Positions 17,236-26,142 are shown, numbered from the stretch's first letter. The stretch is 64,000 nt of DNA from Bin90 sp965214635 (GCA_965214635.1 OZ243964.1:2356001-2420000), one strand, 5' to 3'. Numbers and translations are program-made. Notes: generated by a model from the sequence alone, not told the origin.

Positions 17236-18633
17236 ATGGCACATAGAGACGACATTGCGCTGATAGCGCATCTGATGCGGCGCGCCGGCTTTGGCGCTAC
17301 GCGTGATGAGCTTGAGGCATATGCGGCACAGGGTTATGAAGCCACGGTAGAGGAACTGCTGAATGCGGAGGCTCAGCCGCCGGTGGACAGGCGAGATCTG
17401 CTGCGCTATCACCCATGGTCGTGGAAGCCCGGCACGATACAGGGCACGGGACACGCCACTTGGCTCTACCATATGGTCAACACCAAGGCGCCGCTGCAAG
17501 AGAAGATGGCAGTCTTCTGGCACGGCATATTCGCAACCGGCGTGTCAAAGGTAGACCACTGGGACGAAATCCAAGACATGGTGGACATGCTGCGCGAAAA
17601 GGGCATGGGCAGCTACAGGCAAATCCTGATGGAAATAGCGCAGAACCCTGCTATGCTCTACTGGCTGGATAACAACGAAAACCACGCCGACGCACCCAAC
17701 GAAAACTGGGGACGCGAGCTGCTAGAGCTGTTCAGCATGGGCGTGGGCAACTACACCGAAACCGATGTGTTCGAGTGTTCTCGCGCTTTCACGGGCTGGA
17801 CGATTACGCCGAAGCTGCCGCGCTTCCCGATGGGACGCTTCGACTGGGAGTTCGAGTATCGCGACGACGACCACGACGAGGGCGAAAAGTCCTTCCTCGG
17901 CTACAAGGGTAACTTCAACGGCGAAGACATCATAGACATCATCTGCGCGCAGCCTGCCACAGCACGCTTCGTCGCACGCCACCTGTACAACTTCTTCGTG
18001 GCGGATGAGGCGCAAGTCCCGGCGTGGCAGCGCGTCGCACCCGGCGACCCCGACGCCATACAGACCCTCGCCGACGCATTCGTAGAAAACGAGTACGATA
18101 TGCGCTCGGTGCTGCGCGTGCTGTTCAACTCGGACTTCTTCAAAGAAGCCCGCTTCACCCGCATCAAAAGCCCGGTGGAAGTGGTGGTGAACACGCTGCG
18201 CTTCGTGGGCGGCCATGAGTTCCCTGCGCCCGGCATCGGCAACCTTGGTCGGCAGATGGGCTACATGGGACAAGAAGTGCTGAACCCGCCGAGCGTGGAG
18301 GGCTGGCACACCGGGCGCGAGTGGATAAACAGCGGCTCGCTGATGCGCCGCATCAACTTCGTGGCAGACCTCGTGGGCGATGCGTCGCTGCCGGGCGTGC
18401 AGTCCATAATCGGCAGGCTGCGCGATGCGGGCGAACAGACCCCGGACGAGTTCGTGGACACCTGCTTGGATCTCATGGGCCCGCTGGACTTGGACGCCAA
18501 GACGCGCCAAGAGCTGATAGACCACGCCGCCATAGACGGCAACTTGGTCTGGGCGGACGAAGAGTTTGCCACCACGCGCGCAAGCGAGATGCTGCAGCTC
18601 ATCGTGTCGCTGCGCGACTACCAGTACGCATAG
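17236..18633 (+). CDS. DUF1800 family protein (cassette 1)
   Basis: A 465-residue member of DUF1800, a family of unknown biochemical function that usually stands next to DUF1501 genes, as here. Family motifs are IAHLMRRAGFGATRDELE, PAMLYWLDNNENH, GRELLELFSMGVGNYTE, FTGWTI and PPSVEGWHTGREWI. Start ATG 17236 has AAGGAGG at 17221-17227; an in-frame upstream start at 17197 would put that site inside the gene. I see no signal peptide, which is notable because many DUF1800 proteins are exported. The protein is paralogous along its whole length to the gene at 33427, which has the same length of 465 residues. Confidence 0.85.
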   Translation: MAHRDDIALIAHLMRRAGFGATRDELEAYAAQGYEATVEELLNAEAQPPVDRRDLLRYHPWSWKPGTIQGTGHATWLYHMVNTKAPLQEKMAVFWHGIFATGVSKVDHWDEIQDMVDMLREKGMGSYRQILMEIAQNPAMLYWLDNNENHADAPNENWGRELLELFSMGVGNYTETDVFECSRAFTGWTITPKLPRFPMGRFDWEFEYRDDDHDEGEKSFLGYKGNFNGEDIIDIICAQPATARFVARHLYNFFVADEAQVPAWQRVAPGDPDAIQTLADAFVENEYDMRSVLRVLFNSDFFKEARFTRIKSPVEVVVNTLRFVGGHEFPAPGIGNLGRQMGYMGQEVLNPPSVEGWHTGREWINSGSLMRRINFVADLVGDASLPGVQSIIGRLRDAGEQTPDEFVDTCLDLMGPLDLDAKTRQELIDHAAIDGNLVWADEEFATTRASEMLQLIVSLRDYQYA

Positions 18634-18832
18634 CCCCGCAACGCTATTGCCATTAGCAATGGGGCGAAGCCCTGCATCTCCGTGAACATGGCTTTTTCAG
18701 ATGCTCGCTTCGCTCCCAATGCTCCAACTTGCACCGGATTCATATCAACATCGTGAACTTTTACGGACGGAGGTGCTGACCATCCGTCCGCATCGCATAC
18801 AAGTAACTAAAGGAACGACGGAGGCGCTGGAT

Positions 18833-19972
18833 ATGCCAACTGACACCAAATCCAAAGACCCAGTAGTGGTCGTCGTCCAGCTTTCGGGCGGGAACGACTA
18901 CCTGAACACGGTAATCCCGTACACTGACGGGCTGTATTATGATGCGCGCCCGACGGTGGGCATCCCGCAAGAACAGGCGCTGCTGCTAGATGACAGGGTG
19001 GCGCTGCATCCACAGATGGGCGCAATCCGAGACATGTACAAGCAGGGCGATGTGGCAATCATCCACAGCGTTGGCTATGAGAACTCGCCGCGCTCGCACT
19101 TCCGCTCGATGGACATATGGCACACCTGTGAGCCGGACGATGTGGGTACGGAGGGCTGGCTCGGCAAGGCAATCCGCGAAATCGACCCGCACAAAGAGAA
19201 TGTGGTTACCGGCGTGAGCTTCGGTCCTAGCATGTTCCGCGCTATGGCAGTGCCGGGCGTGCCGGTGGCATGCGTGGAAGACTTGAACAACTATGGGCTG
19301 ATGCCCGGTATCAGCGCCGAAGAGCAGCGGCAGAAGATACTGAGCCGCTTCTCACGCCTGTACGGGCAAGCCATTGGCAGAGGCCCGGTGATGGAGTTCT
19401 TGGGGCAGACCGGGTTGGATGCGCTGAAGGGAGCGGACATCCTGCAAGTGGCGCCTCAGCAGTACAGCTCCAATGTGGAGTATGCCGACACCACACTCGC
19501 CAAGAAGCTCAAGGGCATCGCACAGGTGCACCTTGCGGGGCTTGGCACGCGAGTGTTCTACTGCGACCATGGCAGCTTCGACTCGCACGCCGGGCAGCCC
19601 AATATGCTTGCGGCGCTGTGGGAAGACCTCTCCACTGCCATCAACGACTTCTTCGACGACCTGCGCGCGCATGACGCCTCCGACAATGTGATAATGCTGC
19701 TCTTCTCTGAGTTTGGGCGGCGCACGCACGACAACGGCAGCGGCACAGACCACGGCGCGGCAGGCGCAGTGCTGGTCATCGGCGACAAGGTCAACGGTGG
19801 GCAGTATGGCGAATACCCATCGCTGCGCCCCGAAGACCTGCAGCAGGGCGATGTGGTGCCCAGCATAGACTTCCGCAGCGTCTATTCCACCATCGTGGAA
19901 GACTGGATGCGGATGGACTCCAAGCCCATCGTGGGCGGGCAGTTCGAGAAACTCGCGTTCATCGCCAACTAA
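18833..19972 (+). CDS. DUF1501 family protein (cassette 1)
   Basis: A 379-residue DUF1501 protein; the family belongs to the alkaline-phosphatase/sulfatase superfamily and its substrates are unknown. Likely metal-binding segments are QLSGGNDYLNT at the start, SHFRSMDIWHT, DHGSFDSHAGQ and FGRRTHDNGSGTDHG. I chose ATG 18833 because GGAGG (18820-18824) is eight bases upstream and because the paralogue at 34891 begins at the same place; the frame is open from 18701. Family members commonly carry a Tat signal; this one starts directly at the first strand, so it appears cytoplasmic. It follows the DUF1800 gene by 199 bp. Confidence 0.85.
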   Translation: MPTDTKSKDPVVVVVQLSGGNDYLNTVIPYTDGLYYDARPTVGIPQEQALLLDDRVALHPQMGAIRDMYKQGDVAIIHSVGYENSPRSHFRSMDIWHTCEPDDVGTEGWLGKAIREIDPHKENVVTGVSFGPSMFRAMAVPGVPVACVEDLNNYGLMPGISAEEQRQKILSRFSRLYGQAIGRGPVMEFLGQTGLDALKGADILQVAPQQYSSNVEYADTTLAKKLKGIAQVHLAGLGTRVFYCDHGSFDSHAGQPNMLAALWEDLSTAINDFFDDLRAHDASDNVIMLLFSEFGRRTHDNGSGTDHGAAGAVLVIGDKVNGGQYGEYPSLRPEDLQQGDVVPSIDFRSVYSTIVEDWMRMDSKPIVGGQFEKLAFIAN

Positions 19973-20018
19973 ACTAGCGGGTTCGCCACCCTGACGATGG
20001 ATTCCCAATTAAAGAAGC

Positions 20019-20083
20019 CTTCCCCCTGCCTGCCAGCGGGCTTCCCACATTTGCAAATGTGGATGCATGGCGGCAGGGGGAAG
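20019..20083 (+). other. long hairpin with nested 18-bp palindrome between DUF1501 and NHL genes (cassette 1)
   Basis: CTTCCCCCTGCC (20019-20030) pairs perfectly with GGCAGGGGGAAG (20072-20083). Inside the loop is the perfect palindrome CCACATTTGCAAATGTGG (20045-20062). There is no T-run after it, so a classical terminator is uncertain; an operator or an mRNA-processing or stability structure are alternatives. Confidence 0.75.
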
Positions 20084-20130
20084 ATTGCAGCGCATACATT
20101 GCATACACGAGACAAGGATAGGGGACGAAA

Positions 20131-21165
20131 ATGCTTACAACAGTCGCAGCGGGACGCACATTTGACTTCAGCCATGCAGTTGGGGGGCTGTATATGCCGC
20201 TGCCAATTTCGCTGGCAGTGGGCGACGGAGACACGGTGTATGTGCTCAGCCGCCAGTACGAGCAGATATTGGATGTGCCGTGGAACAAGGCGGCAACTGC
20301 GGCGCAGCTGAACAAGTTCTCCGTGCCGCTCACGCCGTACGACGAAGAGTTCCTAGGGCGCATCAGCAAGTATGGCGATGGTGAGGGCGAGCTTATTTGG
20401 CCGTGCGGTTTGGCGCGCAACTCTGCCGGAAATCTGTTCATCACCGACGAATGGATGAACCGCGTGTCCGTCTTCAACGACGAGGGCGAACTGCAAGGCG
20501 TATGGGGCAAACCGGGCAGCGGCGACGGTGAGTTTAACCGACCCGCGGGCATAGCGTTCGACGCCGACGACAACGCATATGTCGTGGACAGCCTGAACCA
20601 CCGCGTGCAGAAGTTCACGGCGGACGGCGAATACCTGATGCAGTTCGGCGCACATGGCAGCGGCGACGGCGAGTTCGATTCCCCTTGGGGGATAGCGTCC
20701 GACTCCGACAGTTGCCTGTATGTTGCCGACCACAAGAACGACCGCGTGCAGAAGTTCACGGCAGACGGCGAATACCTGATGCAGTTCGGCAGTGCCGGCA
20801 AGGGAAGGGGACAGCTCAGCCGCCCGAGTGATGTGGCGGTAGACCCGGCCGGCGATGTGTATGTGTGCGATTGGGGCAACGACCGGGTGCAGGTGTTTCG
20901 CGCGGACGGTAGGTTCATAGCCAGCCTCGTGGGCGACGCTCAGCAGCTCGCCAAGTGGCACCAAGAGCAGGTGGACGCCAACGCCGATGTCATCAAGGCG
21001 CGCCGCCGCGTGTACACGCTCGAGCCGGAGTGGCGCTTCGCTATGCCCACCGCGGTGGCTTTCGACGAAGCGAAATCCCGCCTGCTCGTAGCAGACACAC
21101 AGCGCGGTCGCCTGCAGATATACAACAAGGTGAACGGCTACATGGAGCCGCAGTTTAACCTCTAG
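20131..21165 (+). CDS. NHL-repeat beta-propeller protein (cassette 1)
   Basis: This 344-residue protein consists of about six NHL repeats of 47 residues, for example FNRPAGIAFDADDNAYVVDS, SPWGIASDSDSCLYVAD and SRPSDVAVDPAGDVYVCD, each ending NRVQ(K/V)F. NHL propellers usually bind proteins, RNA or small ligands and some are enzymes. There is no signal peptide. Two repeats share a 49-bp stretch with one mismatch (20601-20649 and 20742-20790), pointing to recent repeat exchange. The gene is the third member of cassette 1 and is paralogous to 36178-37206. Confidence 0.85.
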   Translation: MLTTVAAGRTFDFSHAVGGLYMPLPISLAVGDGDTVYVLSRQYEQILDVPWNKAATAAQLNKFSVPLTPYDEEFLGRISKYGDGEGELIWPCGLARNSAGNLFITDEWMNRVSVFNDEGELQGVWGKPGSGDGEFNRPAGIAFDADDNAYVVDSLNHRVQKFTADGEYLMQFGAHGSGDGEFDSPWGIASDSDSCLYVADHKNDRVQKFTADGEYLMQFGSAGKGRGQLSRPSDVAVDPAGDVYVCDWGNDRVQVFRADGRFIASLVGDAQQLAKWHQEQVDANADVIKARRRVYTLEPEWRFAMPTAVAFDEAKSRLLVADTQRGRLQIYNKVNGYMEPQFNL

Positions 21166-21267
21166 CGCCCCGCGCTGTCCCTTGATGTGAGCGTGCCAAC
21201 CCGGCCGGTGTTTCGTGGTGCGCGAAATCTGCGATGGCGTTATTGTGGAAGATAAGAAGATAACCAG

Positions 21268-21804
21268 ATGCTATGGGGATTTTTCGACGGCTCTGCATCC
21301 GTCAGCCTCAGCATGCTCATAGCCGTGCTGATGAGCAAATGTGCTCTATGCGGGGGATTGCCGGTAGTAGGGCCATTGAAAGCGCTGACGGAACAGGAAT
21401 CCGGCATCATCATAATGGCAGCCATGCTGCTGTTCCCGACTGCATCTATGCTGTATGGAGGTTATAGATTGTATTTTGCCGCAAAGCAAGCCGCTATGAG
21501 AAAGTTTCGGGAAGACAAGGAAAAAGCAAGAAAACAAGGGCGCAGCGAAGGTCATAGCGAAGGCCTCGTCGAAGGGCGCAGTGAAGGCCTCATCGAAGGC
21601 CGTAGCGAAGGCCTCGTCGAAGGGCGCAGTGAGGGCCTCATCGAAGGCCGTAGTAAAGGACTCGTAGAAGGTCGTAGCGAAGGCCTCATAGAAGGTCGCA
21701 GCATAGAACGCACTCGCATCATGAACGAATTGTCGCGGCGCGGCGCGCTTACGCCTGAGCTCCTCCAAATCCTGAGCAGCGAGGATGACGAAGATCGTTC
21801 CTGA
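21268..21804 (+). CDS. membrane-anchored protein with EGRSEG octapeptide repeats (copy A)
   Basis: I do not recognise a named family for this 178-residue protein. It has one or two N-terminal hydrophobic helices (SGIIIMAAMLLFPTASMLYG is clear), a basic segment (AMRKFREDKEKARKQ), then about seven octads of the type GRSEGLVE/GRSEGLIE, and a C-terminal ERTRIMNELSRRGALTPELL. The repeats are encoded by 24-bp units (about 21540-21705) and would form a highly charged helix or coil. Similar EG-rich repeats occur in tails of Rpn/PD-(D/E)xK proteins, but no nuclease domain is present here. The start is uncertain; ATG 21268 is used. It is the left copy of a tandem duplication. Confidence 0.6.
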   Translation: MLWGFFDGSASVSLSMLIAVLMSKCALCGGLPVVGPLKALTEQESGIIIMAAMLLFPTASMLYGGYRLYFAAKQAAMRKFREDKEKARKQGRSEGHSEGLVEGRSEGLIEGRSEGLVEGRSEGLIEGRSKGLVEGRSEGLIEGRSIERTRIMNELSRRGALTPELLQILSSEDDEDRS

Positions 21805-21833
21805 CGCCATAAATCGTTACAGAGAGGGTAGAC

Positions 21834-21930
21834 ATGACTGCATAATCCAACGCACGCCCCAACATCATCGTCTGCCTCATGGACGCTCTCGGGTTCTCTG
21901 ACCTTGGCTCGTTTGGCTCGGCGCTGCAAA
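21834..21930 (+). pseudogene. sulfatase 5' remnant with early stop
   Basis: These 97 bp match the first 33 or so codons of the intact sulfatase at 22329, including SNARPNIIVCL. The fourth codon is TAA where the intact gene has CAA, and the match stops at the junction with the second repeat-protein copy. It is a by-product of the tandem duplication. Confidence 0.85.
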
Positions 21931-22296
21931 TGTGTTCCGTGCGGGGGATTGCCAGTACTACGGTCATTGAAAGCGCTGACGGAACAGGAATCCGGCATCA
22001 TCATAATGGCAGCAATGCTGCTGTTCCCGACTGCATCTATGCTGTATGGAGGTTATAGATTGTATTTTGCCGCAAAGCAAGCTGCTATGAGAAAGTTTCG
22101 GGAAGACAAGGAAAAAGCAAGAAAACAAGGGCGCAGCGAAGGTCATAGCGAAGGCCTCGTCGAAGGGCGCAGTGAAGGCATCAGCGAAGGGCGCAGCATA
22201 GAACGCACCCGCATCATGAACGAATTGTCGCGGCGCGGCGCGCTTACGCCTGAGCTTCTCCAAATCCTGAGCGGTGAGGACGAAGATGGTTCCTGA
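21904..22296 (+). CDS. EGRSEG-repeat membrane protein (copy B, 5' end lost)
   Basis: The right-hand copy of the duplicated gene, open for 130 residues from a TTG at 21904. The first residues (MARLARRCK) come from sulfatase DNA read in another frame, so the native N-terminus is missing. From PCGGLPV onward it follows copy A, including EQESGIIIMAAMLLFPTASML, but with only about three octads before ERTRIMNELSRRGALTPELL. A more natural start may be ATG 22006 (MAAMLLFP), which keeps the membrane helix. No good Shine-Dalgarno site is visible for either. Whether it is expressed is unclear; I regard it as possibly functional but damaged. Confidence 0.45.
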   Translation: MARLARRCKCVPCGGLPVLRSLKALTEQESGIIIMAAMLLFPTASMLYGGYRLYFAAKQAAMRKFREDKEKARKQGRSEGHSEGLVEGRSEGISEGRSIERTRIMNELSRRGALTPELLQILSGEDEDGS

Positions 22297-22328
22297 CGCC
22301 ATAAATCGTTACAGAAGAGAGGGTAGGC

Positions 22329-23975
22329 ATGACTACACAATCCAACGCACGCCCCAACATCATCGTCTGCCTCGTGGACGATCTCGGGTTCTCCGACCTA
22401 GGCTCGTTTGGCTCGGCGCTGCAAACGCGCAACATAGACCGACTGGCAAACAACGGGCTGCGCGGCACTCAGATGTACAATGCCGCGCGCTGCTGCCCAT
22501 CCCGCGCCGCCCTGCTCACTGGTGTCTATCCCCATCAAGCGGGCGTCGGGCACATGACGCAGGATTACGGCGTAGACAGCTATCAAGGCTACTTGAACGA
22601 CAAGTGCGTTACGGTGGCAGAGGTGCTGCGGACTGCGGGCTATCGCACGCTGATGAGCGGCAAGTGGCATGTGGGGGGCAACTACCATCCGCCCGCGCCA
22701 GAGTTTGGCTGGCCTACGGGCGAACACGGCTATCCCACGCCACGCCAGCGCGGGTTTGACCGCTTCTATGGCATTTGGGGCGGCTACACCTCTTTCTTCA
22801 ACCCCGATTCGCTCGGGCTGGACGATACGCCAGTCAAAGCCGAGACCACGGACTACTACATCACTGACGAAATCACCAACCACGCCATCCAGATGATTGA
22901 CGAGAGCGTGGCGGGCGATGCGGAGCAGCCGTTCTTCCTGTATCTAGCCTACACTGCGCCTCACTGGCCGCTCCACGCCCTAGAAGAAGACATCGCCAAG
23001 TATGAGGGCACATTCCGCAAGGGCTGGGATGATGAGCGCACCGCACGGCACGAATCACAGAAGGCAATGGGGCTGCTGGATGAGAAGTGGCACATTACCG
23101 CGCGCGATGTGGACGCTCCGGCGTGGGAGAACACGCCGCATCAGGACTGGGAAGACCTACGCATGGCGGTGTACGCGGCACAGGTTGACCGCGTGGATCA
23201 GGGCATAGGCAGGATTATGGATAGGCTGCGGGATATGGGCAAGTATGACAACACGCTGTTTATGTTCCTGTCCGATAACGGGGGCTGCGCCGAACTTTTC
23301 CGGGAAGACACAGACCTGCCCGAGCCGAGCATCTACTCCGGGCTGACGGTGGACGGCAGGCGGGTGTTCACTGGCAACAAGCCCGGTCTGCGCCCAGGCC
23401 CGGACAACACCTACATGAGCTACGACCTGCCTTGGGCGAATGTGAGCAACACGCCTTTCCGCCTGTTCAAGCGCTGGATACAAGAGGGCGGCGTGTCCAC
23501 CCCGTTCATCGCGCACTGGCCTGCCGTGATAAAGCAGCCGACCATCAGCCACACCCCGATGTACATAACCGACATCACTGCAACCTGCATAGCCGCAGCA
23601 GATGCTGCCTACCCCACCGAGTTCGAGGGCAGGCAAATTACGCCGATAGAGGGGGAGAGCTTCTTGTCGCTGCTGCAGGGAGACGGATTTGAGCGGCAGC
23701 AGCCCATCTTTTGGGAGCACGAAGGCAATCGCGCAGTGCGGGTCGGCGAGTGGAAGCTCGTTGCCGAGCACGGCGGCGCTTGGGAACTGTACAACATGAC
23801 CGAGGACCGCACCGAGCTGAACGACCTCGTGGACGGCGAGGCGGAGCGCGTTCGGCGCATGATACGCCTATACGAAGAGTGGGCGGAAAAGTGCCAAGTG
23901 ATACCGTGGCCCGCTAATCCGCGCTCTATGGGGCGCTATCGCACGAAGGGGCTGCACGACCACATCGCCAACTGA
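22329..23975 (+). CDS. type I sulfatase (arylsulfatase family)
   Basis: A 548-residue sulfatase. The active-site signature CCPSRAALLTG contains C-x-P-S-R, whose first Cys is converted to formylglycine by a maturase. Metal and substrate residues appear in NIIVCLVDDLG (Asp-Asp), GKWHVGG and MFLSDNGG. Length and order match arylsulfatase A-like proteins. No signal peptide is present, so the enzyme acts in the cytoplasm unless exported another way. Start ATG 22329 follows GAGAGGGT. It lies directly behind the duplicated repeat-protein genes. Substrate could be a sulfated sugar or another sulfate ester; neighbours do not decide. Confidence 0.9.
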   Translation: MTTQSNARPNIIVCLVDDLGFSDLGSFGSALQTRNIDRLANNGLRGTQMYNAARCCPSRAALLTGVYPHQAGVGHMTQDYGVDSYQGYLNDKCVTVAEVLRTAGYRTLMSGKWHVGGNYHPPAPEFGWPTGEHGYPTPRQRGFDRFYGIWGGYTSFFNPDSLGLDDTPVKAETTDYYITDEITNHAIQMIDESVAGDAEQPFFLYLAYTAPHWPLHALEEDIAKYEGTFRKGWDDERTARHESQKAMGLLDEKWHITARDVDAPAWENTPHQDWEDLRMAVYAAQVDRVDQGIGRIMDRLRDMGKYDNTLFMFLSDNGGCAELFREDTDLPEPSIYSGLTVDGRRVFTGNKPGLRPGPDNTYMSYDLPWANVSNTPFRLFKRWIQEGGVSTPFIAHWPAVIKQPTISHTPMYITDITATCIAAADAAYPTEFEGRQITPIEGESFLSLLQGDGFERQQPIFWEHEGNRAVRVGEWKLVAEHGGAWELYNMTEDRTELNDLVDGEAERVRRMIRLYEEWAEKCQVIPWPANPRSMGRYRTKGLHDHIAN

Positions 23976-24080
23976 CGCCCTCCCCATGTCGCGCTTGTCA
24001 TTGAATCGTCGCATTGTGCCCTTCCCCATCGGCTGATAGAGAAGGGCACGATGCGCGGCTCAACTGCGTGGTTCGCTGCG

Positions 24081-24971
24081 CTACGGGGCTGGGATGCTAT
24101 CCACGATGCGGACATCATCGCCCACATCGATGCGCATCAGGTCTCTGCCGATTACGACATCGCCGTCGTAAGCCGCTGCGGTGTCGTCGAGCAACTCAGC
24201 TTCGCTGTCTGCGCCGCCGATGACATGCGAATACACCGCGAGTTTGGGGCGTATCCTGCTGAAGATTTCGCCCGCCTGCGCTGGGGTGGTATGGTGAGCT
24301 ATCACCTGCCGCCGATGGTGGTCGGTCATGTCGCTGGGGCGCGCCCAAAACGCCCTCGGTGCTATGACTTCGTGTATGAGCAGGTCGGCGCCCTGTGCGT
24401 TCGCCACAAGGTTGTCGCAGGGACGGGTGTCGCCGGACATGACGACCGTTCTGCCGCCGTACTCGATGCGAAACCCGAATGCGGGCGTTACTGGTCGGTG
24501 GTCCACATCGAATGTCTTCACCTTGACCACGCCTTGCGCGCCCTGAACCTCGTACTCAAAGCCCTCGGCTATCTCGTGCGCTGCAACATCGATGCCAGAC
24601 TGGGGTAGCATCTCGTCTAGGTCTCGGCGTATGTGGATGTCCGCCTCAAACGCCTGCTCTAGGTGCGCCATCATGTTCGCCGTGCCGTGAGGTCCCCATA
24701 CCTGAAACGCTGTCTTGCGCCCGTATATCCAGCCCGTCAGCCACAGGTCGGGTATGCCCACGAGGTGGTCGGAGTGCAGATGCGTCAAGAAGAGCCTGTC
24801 CACCCGCACATGCTGCGCACTTAGCTGGAACAGCCGCTGGATTGCGCCGCGTCCGCAGTCGAACAGCAGCATCTCTCCGCCTGCCTCTACGAGTGTGCCC
24901 ATTCCGAAGCGCTCCATCTGAGGGACGGGTGAGCTTGTGCCGAGCAAAGTTACCGTGAAGTCAGATGCCAT
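24081..24971 (-). CDS. MBL-fold metallo-hydrolase (RNase Z/arylsulfatase-like)
   Basis: The 296-residue protein has the binuclear zinc motif LTHLHSDHLVGIPD near residue 70, SGDTRPCDNL near residue 185 and a late HHTTPAQAGEIF plus YSHVIGG, in the order seen in the RNase Z-like branch of the metallo-beta-lactamase fold. The beginning VTLLGTSSPVPQMERFG is also typical. Members include tRNA 3' processing nucleases, phosphodiesterases and alkylsulfatases. It lacks a clear RNase Z exosite arm, so I do not call it rnz. It is convergent with the sulfatase gene and transcribed alone; a role in sulfate-ester turnover is only a guess from position. Confidence 0.8.
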   Translation of the reverse strand: MASDFTVTLLGTSSPVPQMERFGMGTLVEAGGEMLLFDCGRGAIQRLFQLSAQHVRVDRLFLTHLHSDHLVGIPDLWLTGWIYGRKTAFQVWGPHGTANMMAHLEQAFEADIHIRRDLDEMLPQSGIDVAAHEIAEGFEYEVQGAQGVVKVKTFDVDHRPVTPAFGFRIEYGGRTVVMSGDTRPCDNLVANAQGADLLIHEVIAPRAFWARPSDMTDHHRRQVIAHHTTPAQAGEIFSRIRPKLAVYSHVIGGADSEAELLDDTAAAYDGDVVIGRDLMRIDVGDDVRIVDSIPAP

Positions 24972-25183
24972 CGTGCGCCTCTTGTCGTGTGCCTATTGGG
25001 GCTGATCGGTGTTTGTATGTGTGTCTGCGCGCGCATCCTGTGTGCGTCATGCATCATAGATGAGGGGCTTGGGCTGTGCAGAACGCCTTTTGCTAGGCGC
25101 GATTATGGCATCGGCGGGCGCGCCCGTCAATCTGTGGGCGGAAAGCAAAAGCGCCGATTGGCGGCGCATCCAGAGTGCAAAAC

Positions 25184-25211
25184 TTGACAGGCGAACTGAG
25201 CAAGATACAAT
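25184..25211 (+). promoter_or_regulatory. sigma70 promoter for the aldolase gene
   Basis: TTGACA (25184-25189) and TACAAT (25206-25211) are 16 bp apart, about 100 bp before the aldolase start. The rest of the divergent gap 24972-25308 shows no supported gene. Confidence 0.65.
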
Positions 25212-25308
25212 CAAGCAGGCTCATATGAGAGCTGCGGCGGCGTTTGTCGTAGCGAACACCAGCGAACACAGCGGCAGAACAGAGCGAAAGTAAGAAAGGT
25301 TAACAAAT

Positions 25309-26136
25309 ATGAACGGCGCAGAGCTTAAGGCGAAGGTTCACGGCGGCGGCATCGTGTATGGGACGATGATAAGCATGGGGCGCAACCCGCGCTGGACTAC
25401 GGCTTTCTCCAACTTTGGGATTGATTATGTGATAATCGACACGGAGCATTCGCCGCGTGGCAGGATGGATGTGGCGGACTTCATAGCGGCGTTCACATTC
25501 AGCGGTGTGGTGCCGATAGTGCGCGTCCCGATACCGGATTCGCACTATGTAACGATGGCGCTGGACGCCGGGGCACAGGGCATCCTCGCACCCTACTGCG
25601 AAACGGTGGACGAAGTGAAAGATGTGGTGGGCGCTGCGAAGTGGCGGCCGCTCAAGGGGGCGCTGGTGCAGAAGGCGGTGGAAACCGGCGAGTTCCCTAG
25701 CGACGCCACCCGCGAATACCTAGAAGCGCGCAACCGCAACAATGTCTGCATCATCGGCATCGAGAGCGTTCCTGCCATAGAGAACCTAGAGCGCATCCTA
25801 GCGGTCGGGGGCATCGACGCCATCTTCGTTGGGCCGAACGATCTCAGCATCACGTTGGGCGTGCCAGACCAGTACGACCACCCCGACTATGAGGCGGCGC
25901 TGCGAGAAATCATCAGCAAGTGCCAAGCCGCGGGCGTCCCCACGCTCATCCACCATCAGACGGTGGATCTGACGACAAAGTGGCTGCGAGAGGGCGCACG
26001 CTTTGTGCTGTATAGCAGCGACGCCCGCAGCCTGCACAACGCTTACCGCTCCGAGTTCGGGGAGATCAAGGCTGTGGGCGCAGAGCTTGGTGGTGGCGAA
26101 GCCGACGATGTGGGCGAGTCGGAAGAAGTCATCTAG
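25309..26136 (+). CDS. HpcH/HpaI aldolase family protein
   Basis: A 275-residue TIM-barrel class II pyruvate aldolase-like protein. Hallmarks are GTMISMGRNP at the start, DYVIIDTEHSPRG (metal and substrate region), VRVPIPDSHYVTMALDAGAQGILAPY, IGIESVPAIENLERIL with the metal-binding Glu, and DAIFVGPNDLSITLG with the metal-binding Asp. Known relatives cleave 2-keto-3-deoxy acids or 4-hydroxy-2-oxoheptanedioate to pyruvate plus an aldehyde. The short C-terminal tail GGGEADDVGESEEV is acidic and probably disordered. It has its own promoter and a strong hairpin right after it, so it is probably monocistronic. Substrate unknown. Confidence 0.88.
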   Translation: MNGAELKAKVHGGGIVYGTMISMGRNPRWTTAFSNFGIDYVIIDTEHSPRGRMDVADFIAAFTFSGVVPIVRVPIPDSHYVTMALDAGAQGILAPYCETVDEVKDVVGAAKWRPLKGALVQKAVETGEFPSDATREYLEARNRNNVCIIGIESVPAIENLERILAVGGIDAIFVGPNDLSITLGVPDQYDHPDYEAALREIISKCQAAGVPTLIHHQTVDLTTKWLREGARFVLYSSDARSLHNAYRSEFGEIKAVGAELGGGEADDVGESEEVI

Positions 26137-26142
26137 GGAGCC

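Larger units (their letters stand above)
21340..22328 (+). repeat. tandem duplication of the repeat-protein gene plus the sulfatase 5' end
   Basis: The unit starting at 21340 (left) and at 21931 (right) is nearly identical. The left copy ends with 97 bp of the sulfatase gene (21834-21930), after which the right copy begins inside the repeat-protein gene. Measured to the sulfatase ATG the copies are 494 and 398 bp; the difference of 96 bp equals four 24-bp repeat units. Confidence 0.85.

Noticed and set aside
17722..18525. Minus-strand ORF opposite the first DUF1800 gene, with a similar one at 33994-34776 opposite the second
   Set aside because: They occur in both paralogues only because the sense genes are related; no Shine-Dalgarno site or motif supports them.
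21540..21710. Regular 24-bp repeats considered as a CRISPR array
   Set aside because: The repeats are contiguous, in frame and coding (octapeptides), with no unique spacers and no cas genes.
21340..22328. Insertion sequence as cause of the duplication
   Set aside because: No transposase, terminal inverted repeats or target-site duplication are visible; the structure fits a simple tandem duplication.
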